In this document: positions 40,352 through 50,219 of the stretch, one piece after another
How the letters are laid out: every line of letters starts with the position of its first letter
How positions within the stretch are numbered: position 1 is the first letter of the stretch
DNA from: S015-6 sp964479535
GTDB lineage: Bacteria > Desulfobacterota > DSWW01
Direction of reading: 5' to 3'
DNA length: 64,000 nt
Assembly: GCA_964479535.1 (NCBI GenBank)
Contig: CAYZMM010000014.1
Span: 1-64,000 of the forward strand
Made by a program: the position numbers and the translations under genes
Notes under the pieces: generated by a model
Told to the model about the DNA's origin: nothing
Databases searched by the model: none
What the model saw: only the letters and a program-made list of their open reading frames with translations

Positions 40352-40732
40352 TTACTTGGGAAGAGAATCGTCCGACTCCGGCACCGCACCCTCCTCGTCG
40401 AAGGGCTCGTCCCCGTAGGAATCCATGGGCGCCGGCTCATCGTAGCCTGTCTGGGCCCGCAGGGCGGCCAGCTCCTTTTCGAGATTTCGTACCTGTCTTC
40501 GGAGGCCCATTCTCGTCGACAGGTCGATCAGCCACATCAGGCCGAGGCCGATTATGAACGAGATGAGAATGACCGCATAGAGCGGGATCGGCTCCGTGCT
40601 CCAAGATCCCAGCTTCCAGACTTCATATCCAAGGGTGATTTCCGTTTCGATCAGGGGGGGGATGTTCTGCCAGGCCAGGGACAGCAGAATGACCAGAACA
40701 AGAATCCATAAAATGAGCTTCAAGCCTTTCAT
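40352..40732 (-). CDS. LapA-domain (DUF1049) inner-membrane protein
   Basis: A 126-residue protein with two transmembrane helices (about 6-24, LILWILVLVILLSLAWQN, and about 51-72, YAVILISFIIGLGLMWLIDL), a short periplasmic loop and a cytoplasmic coiled coil RRQVRNLEKELAALRAQ. This is the layout of LapA/YciS proteins, which in E. coli work with LapB in LPS assembly control. The C-terminal tail is acidic and disordered. No lapB lies nearby. Confidence 0.82.
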   Translation of the reverse strand: MKGLKLILWILVLVILLSLAWQNIPPLIETEITLGYEVWKLGSWSTEPIPLYAVILISFIIGLGLMWLIDLSTRMGLRRQVRNLEKELAALRAQTGYDEPAPMDSYGDEPFDEEGAVPESDDSLPK

Positions 40733-40795
40733 CGCGGGTCCCCCTTTCCCAAACGGTTCTGTTTCGTGTACAGCAGCCGGCCTGCCGGGTGCACT

Positions 40796-41302
40796 TCAGC
40801 GTGTCCTCTCCTCTCGAAAGATCGGTGACAAGGTCTTCCACGTGTCGGCCAGAGATTCGGAAATCACCCGCGTCTCGGCCAGCACCGCCATGAAGTTGTT
40901 GTCTCCGTTCCAGCGGGGCAAAAGGTGAAAATGCAGGTGTTCTTCGATCCCGGCGCCTGCCACCTTCCCGAGATTCATTCCCAGGTTGAGGCCTTCGGGG
41001 CCATACGCTTCCTTCAGGCGCCGGACGGAGTCCCGAACGGTCTCCATCAGCTCGGCCGTCTCTTCCCTGTCCAGATCTTCGAGTTGCGACACGTGCCGGC
41101 GAGGGGAGATGAGAAGGTGTCCACTGATGTATGGGAACTTGTTGAGCATGACGAAGCATCGCTCCCCTTGCAGGAGGAGCCCCGCTTCCTCGGGATCCAT
41201 GCGGAGGGCGTCACAGAAGATGCAGGTCTTCGCTTTGGGCCCCAAGATGTATCCTCTCCTCCATGGTGCCCAGAGTCGTCGCAAGGTCGGATTCCCCTTC
41301 AA
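40796..41302 (-). CDS. HIT-family nucleotide phosphorylase/hydrolase
   Basis: A 168-residue HIT protein of the Ap4A phosphorylase-like branch: LWAPWRRGYI near the N-terminus, CIFC, NKFPYISGHLLISPRRH, and the catalytic histidine triad EEHLHFHLLPRW. It probably cleaves dinucleoside polyphosphates or AMP conjugates. The frame begins with TTG 41302, overlapping the ihfB stop as TTGA; no ATG fits the conserved N-terminus, so a TTG start is favoured. Confidence 0.88.
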   Translation of the reverse strand: MKGNPTLRRLWAPWRRGYILGPKAKTCIFCDALRMDPEEAGLLLQGERCFVMLNKFPYISGHLLISPRRHVSQLEDLDREETAELMETVRDSVRRLKEAYGPEGLNLGMNLGKVAGAGIEEHLHFHLLPRWNGDNNFMAVLAETRVISESLADTWKTLSPIFREERTR

Positions 41303-41622
41303 AGGGCCTCTCCCCCCTCCTGGATCGCACCCCCCGAGTCGTTCTCCTGGTTGATGCGCTCGTAGAGCTCCTTGCCGATCTTGAAGAAGGGCATCCTCTT
41401 TGCAGGGATTCGGACCGACTCCCCGGTCTTCGGGTTGCGCCCTTCCCGATCCCCCCGGTTCTTCACCTTGAAGCTGCCGAACCCGCGGATTTCGATCCTG
41501 TCCCCCTCGACCAGCGCATCCACCATGCTGTCGAAGATCGTGTTCACGATGATCTCTGCATCCTTTCGCGTCAGGTACGGGAGCCGCTCCGCCACACGGT
41601 TGATGAGTTCTGACTTCGTCAT
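41299..41622 (-). CDS. ihfB: integration host factor beta-like DNA-bending protein
   Basis: A 107-residue HU/IHF protein. The N-terminus MTKSELINRVAE, the EGDRIEIRGFGSFKVKNRGDREGRNPKTGE arm and the RIPAKRMPFFKIGKELYERIN C-terminal part match IhfB more closely than HU. It binds and bends DNA, assisting sigma-54 activation, recombination and replication. The order rpsA-(sppA)-ihfB mirrors the cmk-rpsA-ihfB order of gammaproteobacteria. It starts one base after the sppA stop and ends overlapping the HIT gene. Confidence 0.9.
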   Translation of the reverse strand: MTKSELINRVAERLPYLTRKDAEIIVNTIFDSMVDALVEGDRIEIRGFGSFKVKNRGDREGRNPKTGESVRIPAKRMPFFKIGKELYERINQENDSGGAIQEGGEAL

Positions 41623-41623
41623 G

Positions 41624-42541
41624 TCATCTCCTCCCTGAAACTGAGAATCCTTCGGGATAAACGCTCACGAGCCCCACTCGTTCAAAGGCCGCACGGAGTA
41701 GACCCTCCATCGCCTCCGCAAGGCCCTGAACCAGGTATTCCCAAATCTTCTTCCGTTTCTCTTCCGGGTAAAGGATCACGGGTTTCCCCTCGATGCCCGC
41801 CAGTTCCGCAGCCCTGTCGAGGGCGTCCTGGAAATTCCCGAGTGAATCCACCAGCCCCTGTTCCTTCGCCTGCTCCCCCGTGAAGACCCTGCCGTCTGCG
41901 AGCGGCTTGATCTCCTCGACGGGCCTTCCTCTGCCGAGTGCAACGTCACGGATGAATTGTGCGTGGATGTTGTCGATCAGACTCTGGAGGACCTTCTTCT
42001 CTTCTTCTGTCATCTCCCGCGTGGGGTTTCCCAGATCCTTGAAGCGTCCGCTCTTGAGCACCTCGGACTTGAGACCCACCTTCTTCATCAGTTCTTCGAA
42101 GTTCGGGTACTCCGATATGACGCCGATGCTGCCCGTGATGGTCCCGGGATTGGCAAAGATCTCCTCGGCCGCGCAGGCGACATAATACCCCCCCGAGGCC
42201 GCAACGTTTCCCATGGAGGCGAGCACGACCTTGTCGCCCTTGAGCTTCCGAATCTCCGCGTAGATCTCCTGAGCGGCGACCACCGTCCCTCCCGGAGAAT
42301 CGATCCGCAGGACGAGGGCCTTCACATCTTTCTTCTCTTCGTATTGCTTGAATTGACGGATCGTGTCCTCCGCGCTCATGAGGACACCCTGGATGGAAAC
42401 GACAGCGATCTTGTCGTTCGAAAGCGAAATCCGGCTGCTTTCGAAAAGGCCCCACCGCCCCGCCAGGTAACTGACCACGAAGATCAATCCCAGTATCGAG
42501 ACGAGGATGAAAATGCCCTTCCCTTTTCTCTGGCCCGGCAT
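41624..42541 (-). CDS. sppA: signal peptide peptidase SppA (S49 family)
   Basis: A 305-residue membrane serine protease that degrades leftover signal peptides. One N-terminal transmembrane helix (about 10-28, GIFILVSILGLIFVVSYLAG) leads to the S49 domain: LRIDSPGGTV, the nucleophile Ser in NVAASGGYYVAC, GSIGVI and the catalytic Lys in EVLKSGRFKDLG. It is the short, single-domain type. Start ATG 42541 is used; a TTG at 42577 in the same frame would add 12 residues. It lies 65 bases after rpsA and adjoins ihfB. Confidence 0.92.
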   Translation of the reverse strand: MPGQRKGKGIFILVSILGLIFVVSYLAGRWGLFESSRISLSNDKIAVVSIQGVLMSAEDTIRQFKQYEEKKDVKALVLRIDSPGGTVVAAQEIYAEIRKLKGDKVVLASMGNVAASGGYYVACAAEEIFANPGTITGSIGVISEYPNFEELMKKVGLKSEVLKSGRFKDLGNPTREMTEEEKKVLQSLIDNIHAQFIRDVALGRGRPVEEIKPLADGRVFTGEQAKEQGLVDSLGNFQDALDRAAELAGIEGKPVILYPEEKRKKIWEYLVQGLAEAMEGLLRAAFERVGLVSVYPEGFSVSGRR

Positions 42542-42605
42542 CTCTCTGTTCAACCCCTGCACCCTGGGCTGTTTCAAGGCAGAAGGCGATCTCAGGGCCC
42601 GGAAC

Positions 42606-44522
<1,917 letters not shown>

Positions 44523-44674
44523 TCCTCGTTCCTTCTCCTGCTGCCGTTCGTTTTCGGCGCCCTCCATGAACTCGGGCGCCCTGGGTTGCACTCCCCTTGG
44601 AGGACCCTACGCCCCTTTCGGGGCCGGAGAATCCCCGGCCTCAACCAATCTGAAATGCTGTGTAGAATTTTCTA

Positions 44675-44703
44675 ATTATACCGGTACTTTACTAAAAGAG
44701 CAA
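44675..44703 (-). promoter_or_regulatory. sigma-70 promoter for rpsA
   Basis: On the minus strand TTGCTC (44698-44703), a 17-base spacer and a perfect TATAAT (44675-44680) lie in the gap between cmk and rpsA. The leader to the rpsA ATG would be about 145 bases, room enough for the S1 autoregulatory leader known in other bacteria. Confidence 0.7.
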
Positions 44704-44716
44704 GGCAAGTTCCAGA

Positions 44717-45418
44717 CTATGTCGACAGACCCTTCTCTCCGAGCAGGTCCAGAACCCTCCCCAGCACCTGTTCCGGCGTCAGCTCGGTGGTGTCGATCAC
44801 CACCGCGTCGTCCGCAGGCACCAGGGGCGCCACTTTGCGCGTCTTATCCCTTTGATCCCTCGCGACGATCTCCCGGGTGAGCTCTTCCTGAGCAACTTCG
44901 ATCCCCTTCGCCTTCCACTGCAGGTATCTCCGCCGGGCCCGCTCCTCCGCCGCCGCCTCCAGGAATACTTTGAGGTCCGCGTCGGGCAGAACGACGGTGC
45001 CGATGTCGCGCCCCTCCATCACCACCCTTCCCCGCCTACCGAGCTCCCGCTGCTTCTCGACCAGGATCTCCCGAACCTCCGGAAACCGCGAAAGACGTGA
45101 AGCCTCTTCGCTGAGCCCCGGCAGCCGCAGGGAACGTGTGACGTCCGCTCCGTTCAGGGTGACTCCCGGGCCGTGGCCCGTGACGGTGAACTCGAGTTCC
45201 ATGGTCCGGCCCAGGCTCGCGAGGCCCGCCGGGTCGTCCAGGGCCACCGCCTTTTCCCCGGCCAGCAGGGCCACCGCACGGTACATGGCCCCCGTGTCGA
45301 TGTACGCGCAGCCGAGCCGCTCGGCAAGGGCCTGGGCAATGGTACTCTTCCCCACGCCCGAGGGCCCGTCGATGGCAATCACCAGCCCCAGCCCATGCTT
45401 GACTCGTCCTCCGCTCAC
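44717..45418 (-). CDS. cmk: cytidylate kinase
   Basis: Phosphorylates CMP/dCMP. The P-loop AIDGPSGVGKSTIAQALAERLG, YIDTGAMYRAVALLA, the NMP-binding LNGADVTRSLRLPGLSEEASRLS, EGRDIGTVVLPDADLKVFLEA and the LID segment RDQRDKTRKVAPL are all present, for 233 residues. No ATG fits. GTG 45418 after GAGGAGGAGCCGGGA is the best start, with another in-frame GTG at 45451. It is followed by rpsA, as in many bacteria. Confidence 0.94.
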   Translation of the reverse strand: MSGGRVKHGLGLVIAIDGPSGVGKSTIAQALAERLGCAYIDTGAMYRAVALLAGEKAVALDDPAGLASLGRTMELEFTVTGHGPGVTLNGADVTRSLRLPGLSEEASRLSRFPEVREILVEKQRELGRRGRVVMEGRDIGTVVLPDADLKVFLEAAAEERARRRYLQWKAKGIEVAQEELTREIVARDQRDKTRKVAPLVPADDAVVIDTTELTPEQVLGRVLDLLGEKGLST

Positions 45419-45474
45419 TCCCGGCTCCTCCTCGCCACCAGATAGAGACACCCTTGTCCGGAGGCCGCCCCGCC

Positions 45475-45626
45475 CAAGGTCAAAGGTCCAAGGTCAAAGG
45501 TGAAAGGTCAGAGGTCAAAGCAACATCGCTGCGTCAACCCCAAGAATACCTCCCGGTACGGGAGAAGCTTCCAGCCGCCCTGACTCTCTTTCCCCTTTGT
45601 CCTTTGACCTTTTACCTTTTGCCTTT
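45475..45626. repeat. large imperfect inverted repeat of AAGGTC units between aroA and cmk
   Basis: The left arm (45475-45520) is a run of AAGGTC/AAAGGT units. The right arm (45593-45626) is its complementary run (CCTTTGACCTTTTACC). Midway, at 45550-45564, lies a perfect small hairpin CTCCCG-GTA-CGGGAG. The whole can fold into a long stem with a central hairpin. It sits within an otherwise tight operon and ends four bases before the aroA stop. Its origin as a MITE-like element or RNA attenuator is open. Confidence 0.6.
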
Positions 45627-45630
45627 CTCT

Positions 45631-46977
45631 TCATTTTTCGATCAGAGGGGCGATCCGCTCCAGGAAGCCCGGAAAGGAGACATTCATGCAGTCGCCCCCG
45701 AAGACCCGGCTCGGGCCTTCCGCGGCCAGTGCGGCAACGATCAGGGAAAGGGCGATCCGGTGATCGTGCCAGCTTCTGCCGGAGAAGGCTTCTACGCGGC
45801 CCCTGCCCTCGATTTCCAGGCCCTCGGGCCGCTCCACGACATCGACCCCCATGCCGGAAAGGTTCGCTGCCATGGCCGCGATGCGATCCGACTCCTTCAC
45901 GCGCAACTCTCCGGCCCCCGTGACGATCGTCCTGCCCCGGGCAAAGGCGGCGGCCACACAGAGAATCGGGATCTCGTCGATACACCCGGGGATCTCTTCC
46001 GGCCGGATCGTCGTGCCCCTGAGCGGACTCGACCGCACTACCAGGTCCGCCACCGGCTCACCGCAAACCTCTCTGGGGCGACCGAGCTCCAAGGAGGCAC
46101 CCATCCGGTCCAGGATCCTCATGTACCCGACGCGCGTCGGGTTCACGCAGACCCCCCGTATCTCCAGCTCCGAACCGGGTGTGACCAGCGCGCCCACCAC
46201 GAGAAAGGCCGCCGAGGAGGGGTCGCCCGGAACCAGGACGTCCCGGGCCTCGATCCGCCTCCCACCCCGGAGCAGGACCGTGTTGCTTTCGGAGACGAGA
46301 TCCGCGCCCATGTACCGGAGCATCCTTTCGGTGTGATCCCGTGACAGGTGCGGTTCGACAAGGAAGGTTTCCCCCTCGAGGTGCAGGCCGGCCAGAAGCA
46401 GGGAGGTTTTCACCTGCGCACTGGCAATCGGGGAGTGGTACCGGATCGGGCGAAGCGCTCCGCCCTGAAGGGCGATCGGCGCGAAGCGCCCGTTCGCCCT
46501 TCCCCATATCCGGGCACCCATCTGCCGGAGCGGCTCCACGATCCGGTCCATGGGCCGTCTGCGCAGCGAGTCGTCTCCGGTCATGGCCGAGAAGATCGGC
46601 TGGGAGGACAGCAGGCCCGCCAGCAAACGGAAGGTCGTACCCGAGTTGCCCACATCCAGCACGTCTTGCGGTTCGCTGAAGGCCCCTTCCCCCTGCCCTC
46701 TCAGTCGCACGTCTTCCCCGCGACCTTCGATCGACACACCGAGACCCTCCAGGCATCTCCGAGTGCTCTGAACATCTTCCCCGGCAGAGAGGTTCTCGAC
46801 CCTCATTTCACCGGAGGAGACAGCACCCAGGATCAGGGCCCGGTGGGAGATGGACTTGTCACCGGGCACGGCGGTCGATCCGCGGAAACCTCGCACAGGC
46901 TCCAGCTTGAGCGGCCATTCTTCTTCTGTGGGTGAACCTGCATGGAGTTTAGAGTCGTTTCGGGGAGGCTGTGTCAA
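45631..46977 (-). CDS. aroA: 3-phosphoshikimate 1-carboxyvinyltransferase (EPSP synthase)
   Basis: Adds the enolpyruvyl group in the shikimate pathway. The conserved segments are all present: VPGDKSISHRALILGA, the GNSGTTFRLLAGLL loop, DDSLRRRPMDRIVEPLRQMGA, the catalytic-site HLSRDHTERML, PGDPSSAAFLVV, DEIPILCVAAAFARG, RVKESDRI and HDHRIALS. No in-frame ATG precedes the conserved N-terminus. TTG 46977, five bases after AGGAAGG, gives 448 residues, a normal length. The longer open frame through tyrA is a shadow. It lies 27 bases after tyrA. Confidence 0.94.
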   Translation of the reverse strand: MTQPPRNDSKLHAGSPTEEEWPLKLEPVRGFRGSTAVPGDKSISHRALILGAVSSGEMRVENLSAGEDVQSTRRCLEGLGVSIEGRGEDVRLRGQGEGAFSEPQDVLDVGNSGTTFRLLAGLLSSQPIFSAMTGDDSLRRRPMDRIVEPLRQMGARIWGRANGRFAPIALQGGALRPIRYHSPIASAQVKTSLLLAGLHLEGETFLVEPHLSRDHTERMLRYMGADLVSESNTVLLRGGRRIEARDVLVPGDPSSAAFLVVGALVTPGSELEIRGVCVNPTRVGYMRILDRMGASLELGRPREVCGEPVADLVVRSSPLRGTTIRPEEIPGCIDEIPILCVAAAFARGRTIVTGAGELRVKESDRIAAMAANLSGMGVDVVERPEGLEIEGRGRVEAFSGRSWHDHRIALSLIVAALAAEGPSRVFGGDCMNVSFPGFLERIAPLIEK

Positions 46978-47003
46978 GACCACCTTCCTGTTCTGAGAAC
47001 CCT

Positions 47004-47924
47004 TCAATTCTTCCTCTTGAGCAGGCCCGCACGTACACGACGGCATTCGACGAAGTGCTCCTCGAGCCCCTTGCCGTCCTCGGCTGCGATCAGCTCCCTG
47101 AATCTGTCCAGGGTGCGGGCGAAGGAGTCGACCGCCGCGAGCAGGGCTTCCCGGTTCATCACGCAGATGTCTCTCCACATCTCCGGATGACTGGAAGCGA
47201 TGCGCGTGAAGTCGAGGAACCCCCCTGCAGAAAACCGGGCGAGGTTGCCCTCGGGCTGATCCTCCCGGCAGATCGTGTGAACCAGTGCATAAGCCACGAT
47301 GTGCGGCAAATGGCTGACATAGCCCATGACCCGGTCGTGATGGCCGGTATCCATGACGACCACATGGGAACCGACACCCTCCCACAGGCGGCGCACCCGG
47401 TCCAGTGCCCCGGGATCCGTTGCTTCCGTCGGGGTGAGAATGGTCTTGCGATCCGTGAACAGGGAGGGGAAGCTCGCCTCCACGCCCGAGTTCTCCGTAC
47501 CCGCGATGGGGTGACCGCCGACGAAACGGCCCGGTTCCGGAAGCGTCCGCTCGCCCGCCTCGACGATCGCCCCTTTTACGCTTCCCACATCGGTCACGAC
47601 GGCGTCTTTCCGGCAGAGGGCGGCAATCCTCGGAAACAGATCGACGATGGTCTCTACCGGCGTGGCCAGAACGACCAGATCCGCATCCCTGAGACCCTTC
47701 TCCCAGTCGGTCTCCATGGTATCGATGACGCCCAGGTCGAGCGCCTTGCGGAGGTTCTCCTCGCCCCTGCCGAGACCGACAAACCTCGAGACGAGGCCTT
47801 GCGCCCGCGCCGCTCTGGCGAGAGAGCCCCCGATCAGCCCGACACCGATGACGGCGGCGGTCCGAAACAGCGGCGTGCCGGGCGGCTGAGAAAAAACCCC
47901 GGGCTTCGAATTCGTTCGATTCAT
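47004..47924 (-). CDS. tyrA: prephenate dehydrogenase
   Basis: NAD(P)-dependent oxidative decarboxylation of prephenate (or arogenate) to the tyrosine precursor. The Rossmann motif AAVIGVGLIGGSLARAA (about 24-40) is followed by ATPVETIVDLFP, VTDVGSVKGAIVE, the substrate-binding GGHPIAGTENSGVEAS, THHD-like DTGHHDRVMGYVSHLPHIVAYAL and AGGFLDFTRIASSHPEMWRDI. The protein has 306 residues. Start ATG 47924 overlaps the pheA stop (ATGA). The lack of a fused mutase domain agrees with the mutase being on PheA. Confidence 0.93.
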   Translation of the reverse strand: MNRTNSKPGVFSQPPGTPLFRTAAVIGVGLIGGSLARAARAQGLVSRFVGLGRGEENLRKALDLGVIDTMETDWEKGLRDADLVVLATPVETIVDLFPRIAALCRKDAVVTDVGSVKGAIVEAGERTLPEPGRFVGGHPIAGTENSGVEASFPSLFTDRKTILTPTEATDPGALDRVRRLWEGVGSHVVVMDTGHHDRVMGYVSHLPHIVAYALVHTICREDQPEGNLARFSAGGFLDFTRIASSHPEMWRDICVMNREALLAAVDSFARTLDRFRELIAAEDGKGLEEHFVECRRVRAGLLKRKN

Positions 47925-49123
47925 GAGGAACCGTTCCTTTCGAAAGGGGAGGCTTCCCGGGCGTGTTCCTGTCGTCCCTGCGGATAAGACCCAAGGAGCT
48001 TCAGATCGTTGCAGCCTTCCCGGAAGGCCTCGAGGGCAGCCGCCAGTTCGGCGTCCGTATGGTGACCTTCCAGGTCGACGAAGAAGATGTACTCCCACGG
48101 ATGACCCTTGCTCGGCCTGGATTCGATCTTCGTGAGGTTCACCCCGTTCTCTGCAAAGGGTTTCAGAGCGTTGTACAAAGCGCCCACGTTGTCCTTCAAC
48201 GAGAACATGAGTGAGGTCTTGTCCCGGCCCGTCGGGGCTTCGTCCTTCTTTCCGATCACCAGAAACCGGGTGTAGTTGTGAGGCACATCCTGGATTCTTC
48301 TCTCCAGAACGTTCAGGTCATAGAGCTTTGCCGCATAACTGCTCGCCACCGCCGCGCTGTGGGGCTCCGCGGAAGCGATCTCCGCTGCCTTGGCCGTGCT
48401 CGGCATGTCGATGATTTCCGCATCCTCGAGGCGATCCTCGAGCCACTTCCGGCATTGAGCGATTGCGTGGGGATGGGAATACACTCTGCGGATGTCGCCA
48501 AGGTTCTCCGATCGAGAGAGAAGATCGAGGCTGATCTCGATCATGATTTCCTCCGAGATCCTCACGTCGCACTCCATGAAAAGGTCGAGGGTATGGGCGA
48601 TCACGCCCTCGGTGGAGTTCTCGATCGGGATGACCCCGTAATCCACTCGCTCTCTCTCCACACCTTCGAACACGTTCCGGATATTCTTCTCCGGGATGAA
48701 CTGGCTGGATCGCCCGAAGAACTGCAGACAAGCCAGGTGCGTGAACGTGGCCCGGGGCCCGAGAAAGGACACCCGCAGGGGCTTCTCGAGCGAAAGGGAG
48801 GCGGACATGATTTCACGGAACACCGCCCGGAGAGCGTCGTTCGGAAAGGGGCCTTGGTTGTGCGCGGACAGCCTCTCGAAGATCGACCGTTCTCTTTCCG
48901 ATGAGTAGAAATCAAGGTTTCGGCTCGCCTTTGCTCTGCCGATCTCGATGGCCAGTTCCGCCCGCTTGTTCAAGAGTTCAAGAATCACGTCATCGATTCG
49001 GTCGATCTCCTCTCGGAATGCACCGATATCGACGCCGGCGGGATCCTCTTTCTGCACGGCTTGTCGACCTGCCTTCCGTGTTGCCGGAGTCCTTTTCTTC
49101 TTCTTTTTCGCTTTGGTGGCCAT
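47921..49123 (-). CDS. pheA: bifunctional chorismate mutase / prephenate dehydratase
   Basis: P-protein of phenylalanine synthesis, 400 residues. The N-terminal AroQ mutase (about 30-115) shows FREEIDRIDDVILELLNKRAELAIEIGRAK. The dehydratase domain (about 120-295) has FLGPRATFTHLACLQFFG, PIENSTEGVIAHTLDL, and the catalytic Thr in NYTRFLVIG. The C-terminal ACT domain has SLMFSLKDNVGALYNALKPFAENGVNLTKIESRPSKGHPWEYIFFVD, the Phe feedback site. A Lys-rich stretch follows the start at ATG 49123. It heads pheA-tyrA-aroA behind a good promoter. Confidence 0.95.
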   Translation of the reverse strand: MATKAKKKKKRTPATRKAGRQAVQKEDPAGVDIGAFREEIDRIDDVILELLNKRAELAIEIGRAKASRNLDFYSSERERSIFERLSAHNQGPFPNDALRAVFREIMSASLSLEKPLRVSFLGPRATFTHLACLQFFGRSSQFIPEKNIRNVFEGVERERVDYGVIPIENSTEGVIAHTLDLFMECDVRISEEIMIEISLDLLSRSENLGDIRRVYSHPHAIAQCRKWLEDRLEDAEIIDMPSTAKAAEIASAEPHSAAVASSYAAKLYDLNVLERRIQDVPHNYTRFLVIGKKDEAPTGRDKTSLMFSLKDNVGALYNALKPFAENGVNLTKIESRPSKGHPWEYIFFVDLEGHHTDAELAAALEAFREGCNDLKLLGSYPQGRQEHAREASPFERNGSS

Positions 49124-49183
49124 GATTCCTAGAACCGCTGTGAAGGGTCCGCCCGTGTGCACTCCCTGAGAAACGTTAAAGAA

Positions 49184-49211
49184 ATTATATGGATACGAAT
49201 TCAAAAATCAA
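49184..49211 (-). promoter_or_regulatory. sigma-70 promoter for pheA-tyrA-aroA
   Basis: On the minus strand TTGATT (49206-49211), a 16-base spacer and perfect TATAAT (49184-49189) lie about 60 bases upstream of the pheA ATG, in an AT-rich island between miaA and pheA. No Phe-codon leader peptide or T-box was recognised. Confidence 0.75.
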
Positions 49212-49281
49212 GAGAGTTATGAACGAACCCCTTGTCGTTAAAGTAATTTCTCCAAGATCACGGTTTCCGGACAAACTGCTT

Positions 49282-50208
49282 TTAGACCGCTTTCAAAAAG
49301 GCCCGAATTGTCTCAAGGATCCGCTCCTCCTGGAAGGGGGCCGTCATCCAGTCCGCCCTCTCCTGGTTACGAAACCAGGTGAACTGGCGCTTTGCGTAGC
49401 GACGGGTGTCCCGCTTGAAAAGGCGAATCGCGTCGACCCCTTCCAACTCACCCCGGAGGGCATCCGTCAGATGTCGGTACCCAAGGCTGCGCATCGACGG
49501 CAGATCCGCCGAATATCCCTTCGCCAGCAGAGTCCCCACCTCTTGCTCCAACCCGGAACGGACCATCGCATCCACCCGACGATTGATTCGATCGAAGAGC
49601 CGTTCCCGGTCCATGGAGAGGCCCAGGAGAAGCGCATCGTAACGGGTCCCCCGGAAACCGTGCTGCCTTTGCAGGGTGCTGATACGATGGCCCGTACGAA
49701 GGAACACCTCCAGTGCCCTGCGGGCGCGGACCTGATCGTTCGGGTGAATCCGCTCCGCCGCATCCGGATCCACGGACTCAAGTATCTTATAAGGGTCTTG
49801 GCCTAAAGATTCATAGTGATGGAGTTTTTCTTCCCACTTCTCGAACCTGTCGACGCCCGGGTCCTCGAACAGGCCGTGCAGCAGCACCTTCACGTACAGG
49901 CCCGTCCCCCCGACCACCATCGGGACCTTTCCGCGGGCCCGGATGTCCTGGATGGCGCGATCCGCACGCTCCTTGAACCGCACGGCATCAAACGACTCGT
50001 CCGGGTTCACGATGTCGATCAGGTGGTGACGAACCTGCTGCCTCTCTTCCGCCGTGGGCTTGCCGGTTCCTATGTCCATGCCCCGATAGATCTGCATGGA
50101 ATCCGCGCTCACGATCTCGGCGTTCAACGCGGGAGCGATCCGCAGGGCAAGGGAGGTCTTTCCCACCGCCGTCGGCCCCACGAGTACGACGATCCTGTTC
50201 GGCTCCAT
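49282..50208 (-). CDS. miaA: tRNA dimethylallyltransferase
   Basis: Adds the dimethylallyl group to A37 of UNN-decoding tRNAs, the substrate later thiomethylated by MiaB. The 308-residue protein has the P-loop LVGPTAVGKTSLAL, EIVSADSMQIYRGMDIGTGKPT, HHLIDIVNPDESFDAVRF, VVGGTGLYVKVLLHGL, RRALEVFLRTG and the YAKRQFTWFRNQ motif. Start ATG 50208 (MEPNRIV) lies 12 bases after the mutL stop, so the pair is co-transcribed, a common arrangement. The longer open frame overlaps mutL and is not coding. Confidence 0.95.
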   Translation of the reverse strand: MEPNRIVVLVGPTAVGKTSLALRIAPALNAEIVSADSMQIYRGMDIGTGKPTAEERQQVRHHLIDIVNPDESFDAVRFKERADRAIQDIRARGKVPMVVGGTGLYVKVLLHGLFEDPGVDRFEKWEEKLHHYESLGQDPYKILESVDPDAAERIHPNDQVRARRALEVFLRTGHRISTLQRQHGFRGTRYDALLLGLSMDRERLFDRINRRVDAMVRSGLEQEVGTLLAKGYSADLPSMRSLGYRHLTDALRGELEGVDAIRLFKRDTRRYAKRQFTWFRNQERADWMTAPFQEERILETIRAFLKAV

Positions 50209-50219
50209 GGCAGAGGCCT

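Noticed and set aside
46978..47994. Possible N-terminal fusion extending aroA to 787 residues
   Set aside because: The extension reads through tyrA in another frame and has a low-complexity Arg/Gly composition; tyrA itself shows full prephenate dehydrogenase motifs.
49124..49281. Phe attenuator or T-box ahead of pheA
   Set aside because: No short ORF rich in Phe codons, no T-box core sequence and no terminator hairpin were found; the region holds a plain sigma-70 promoter.
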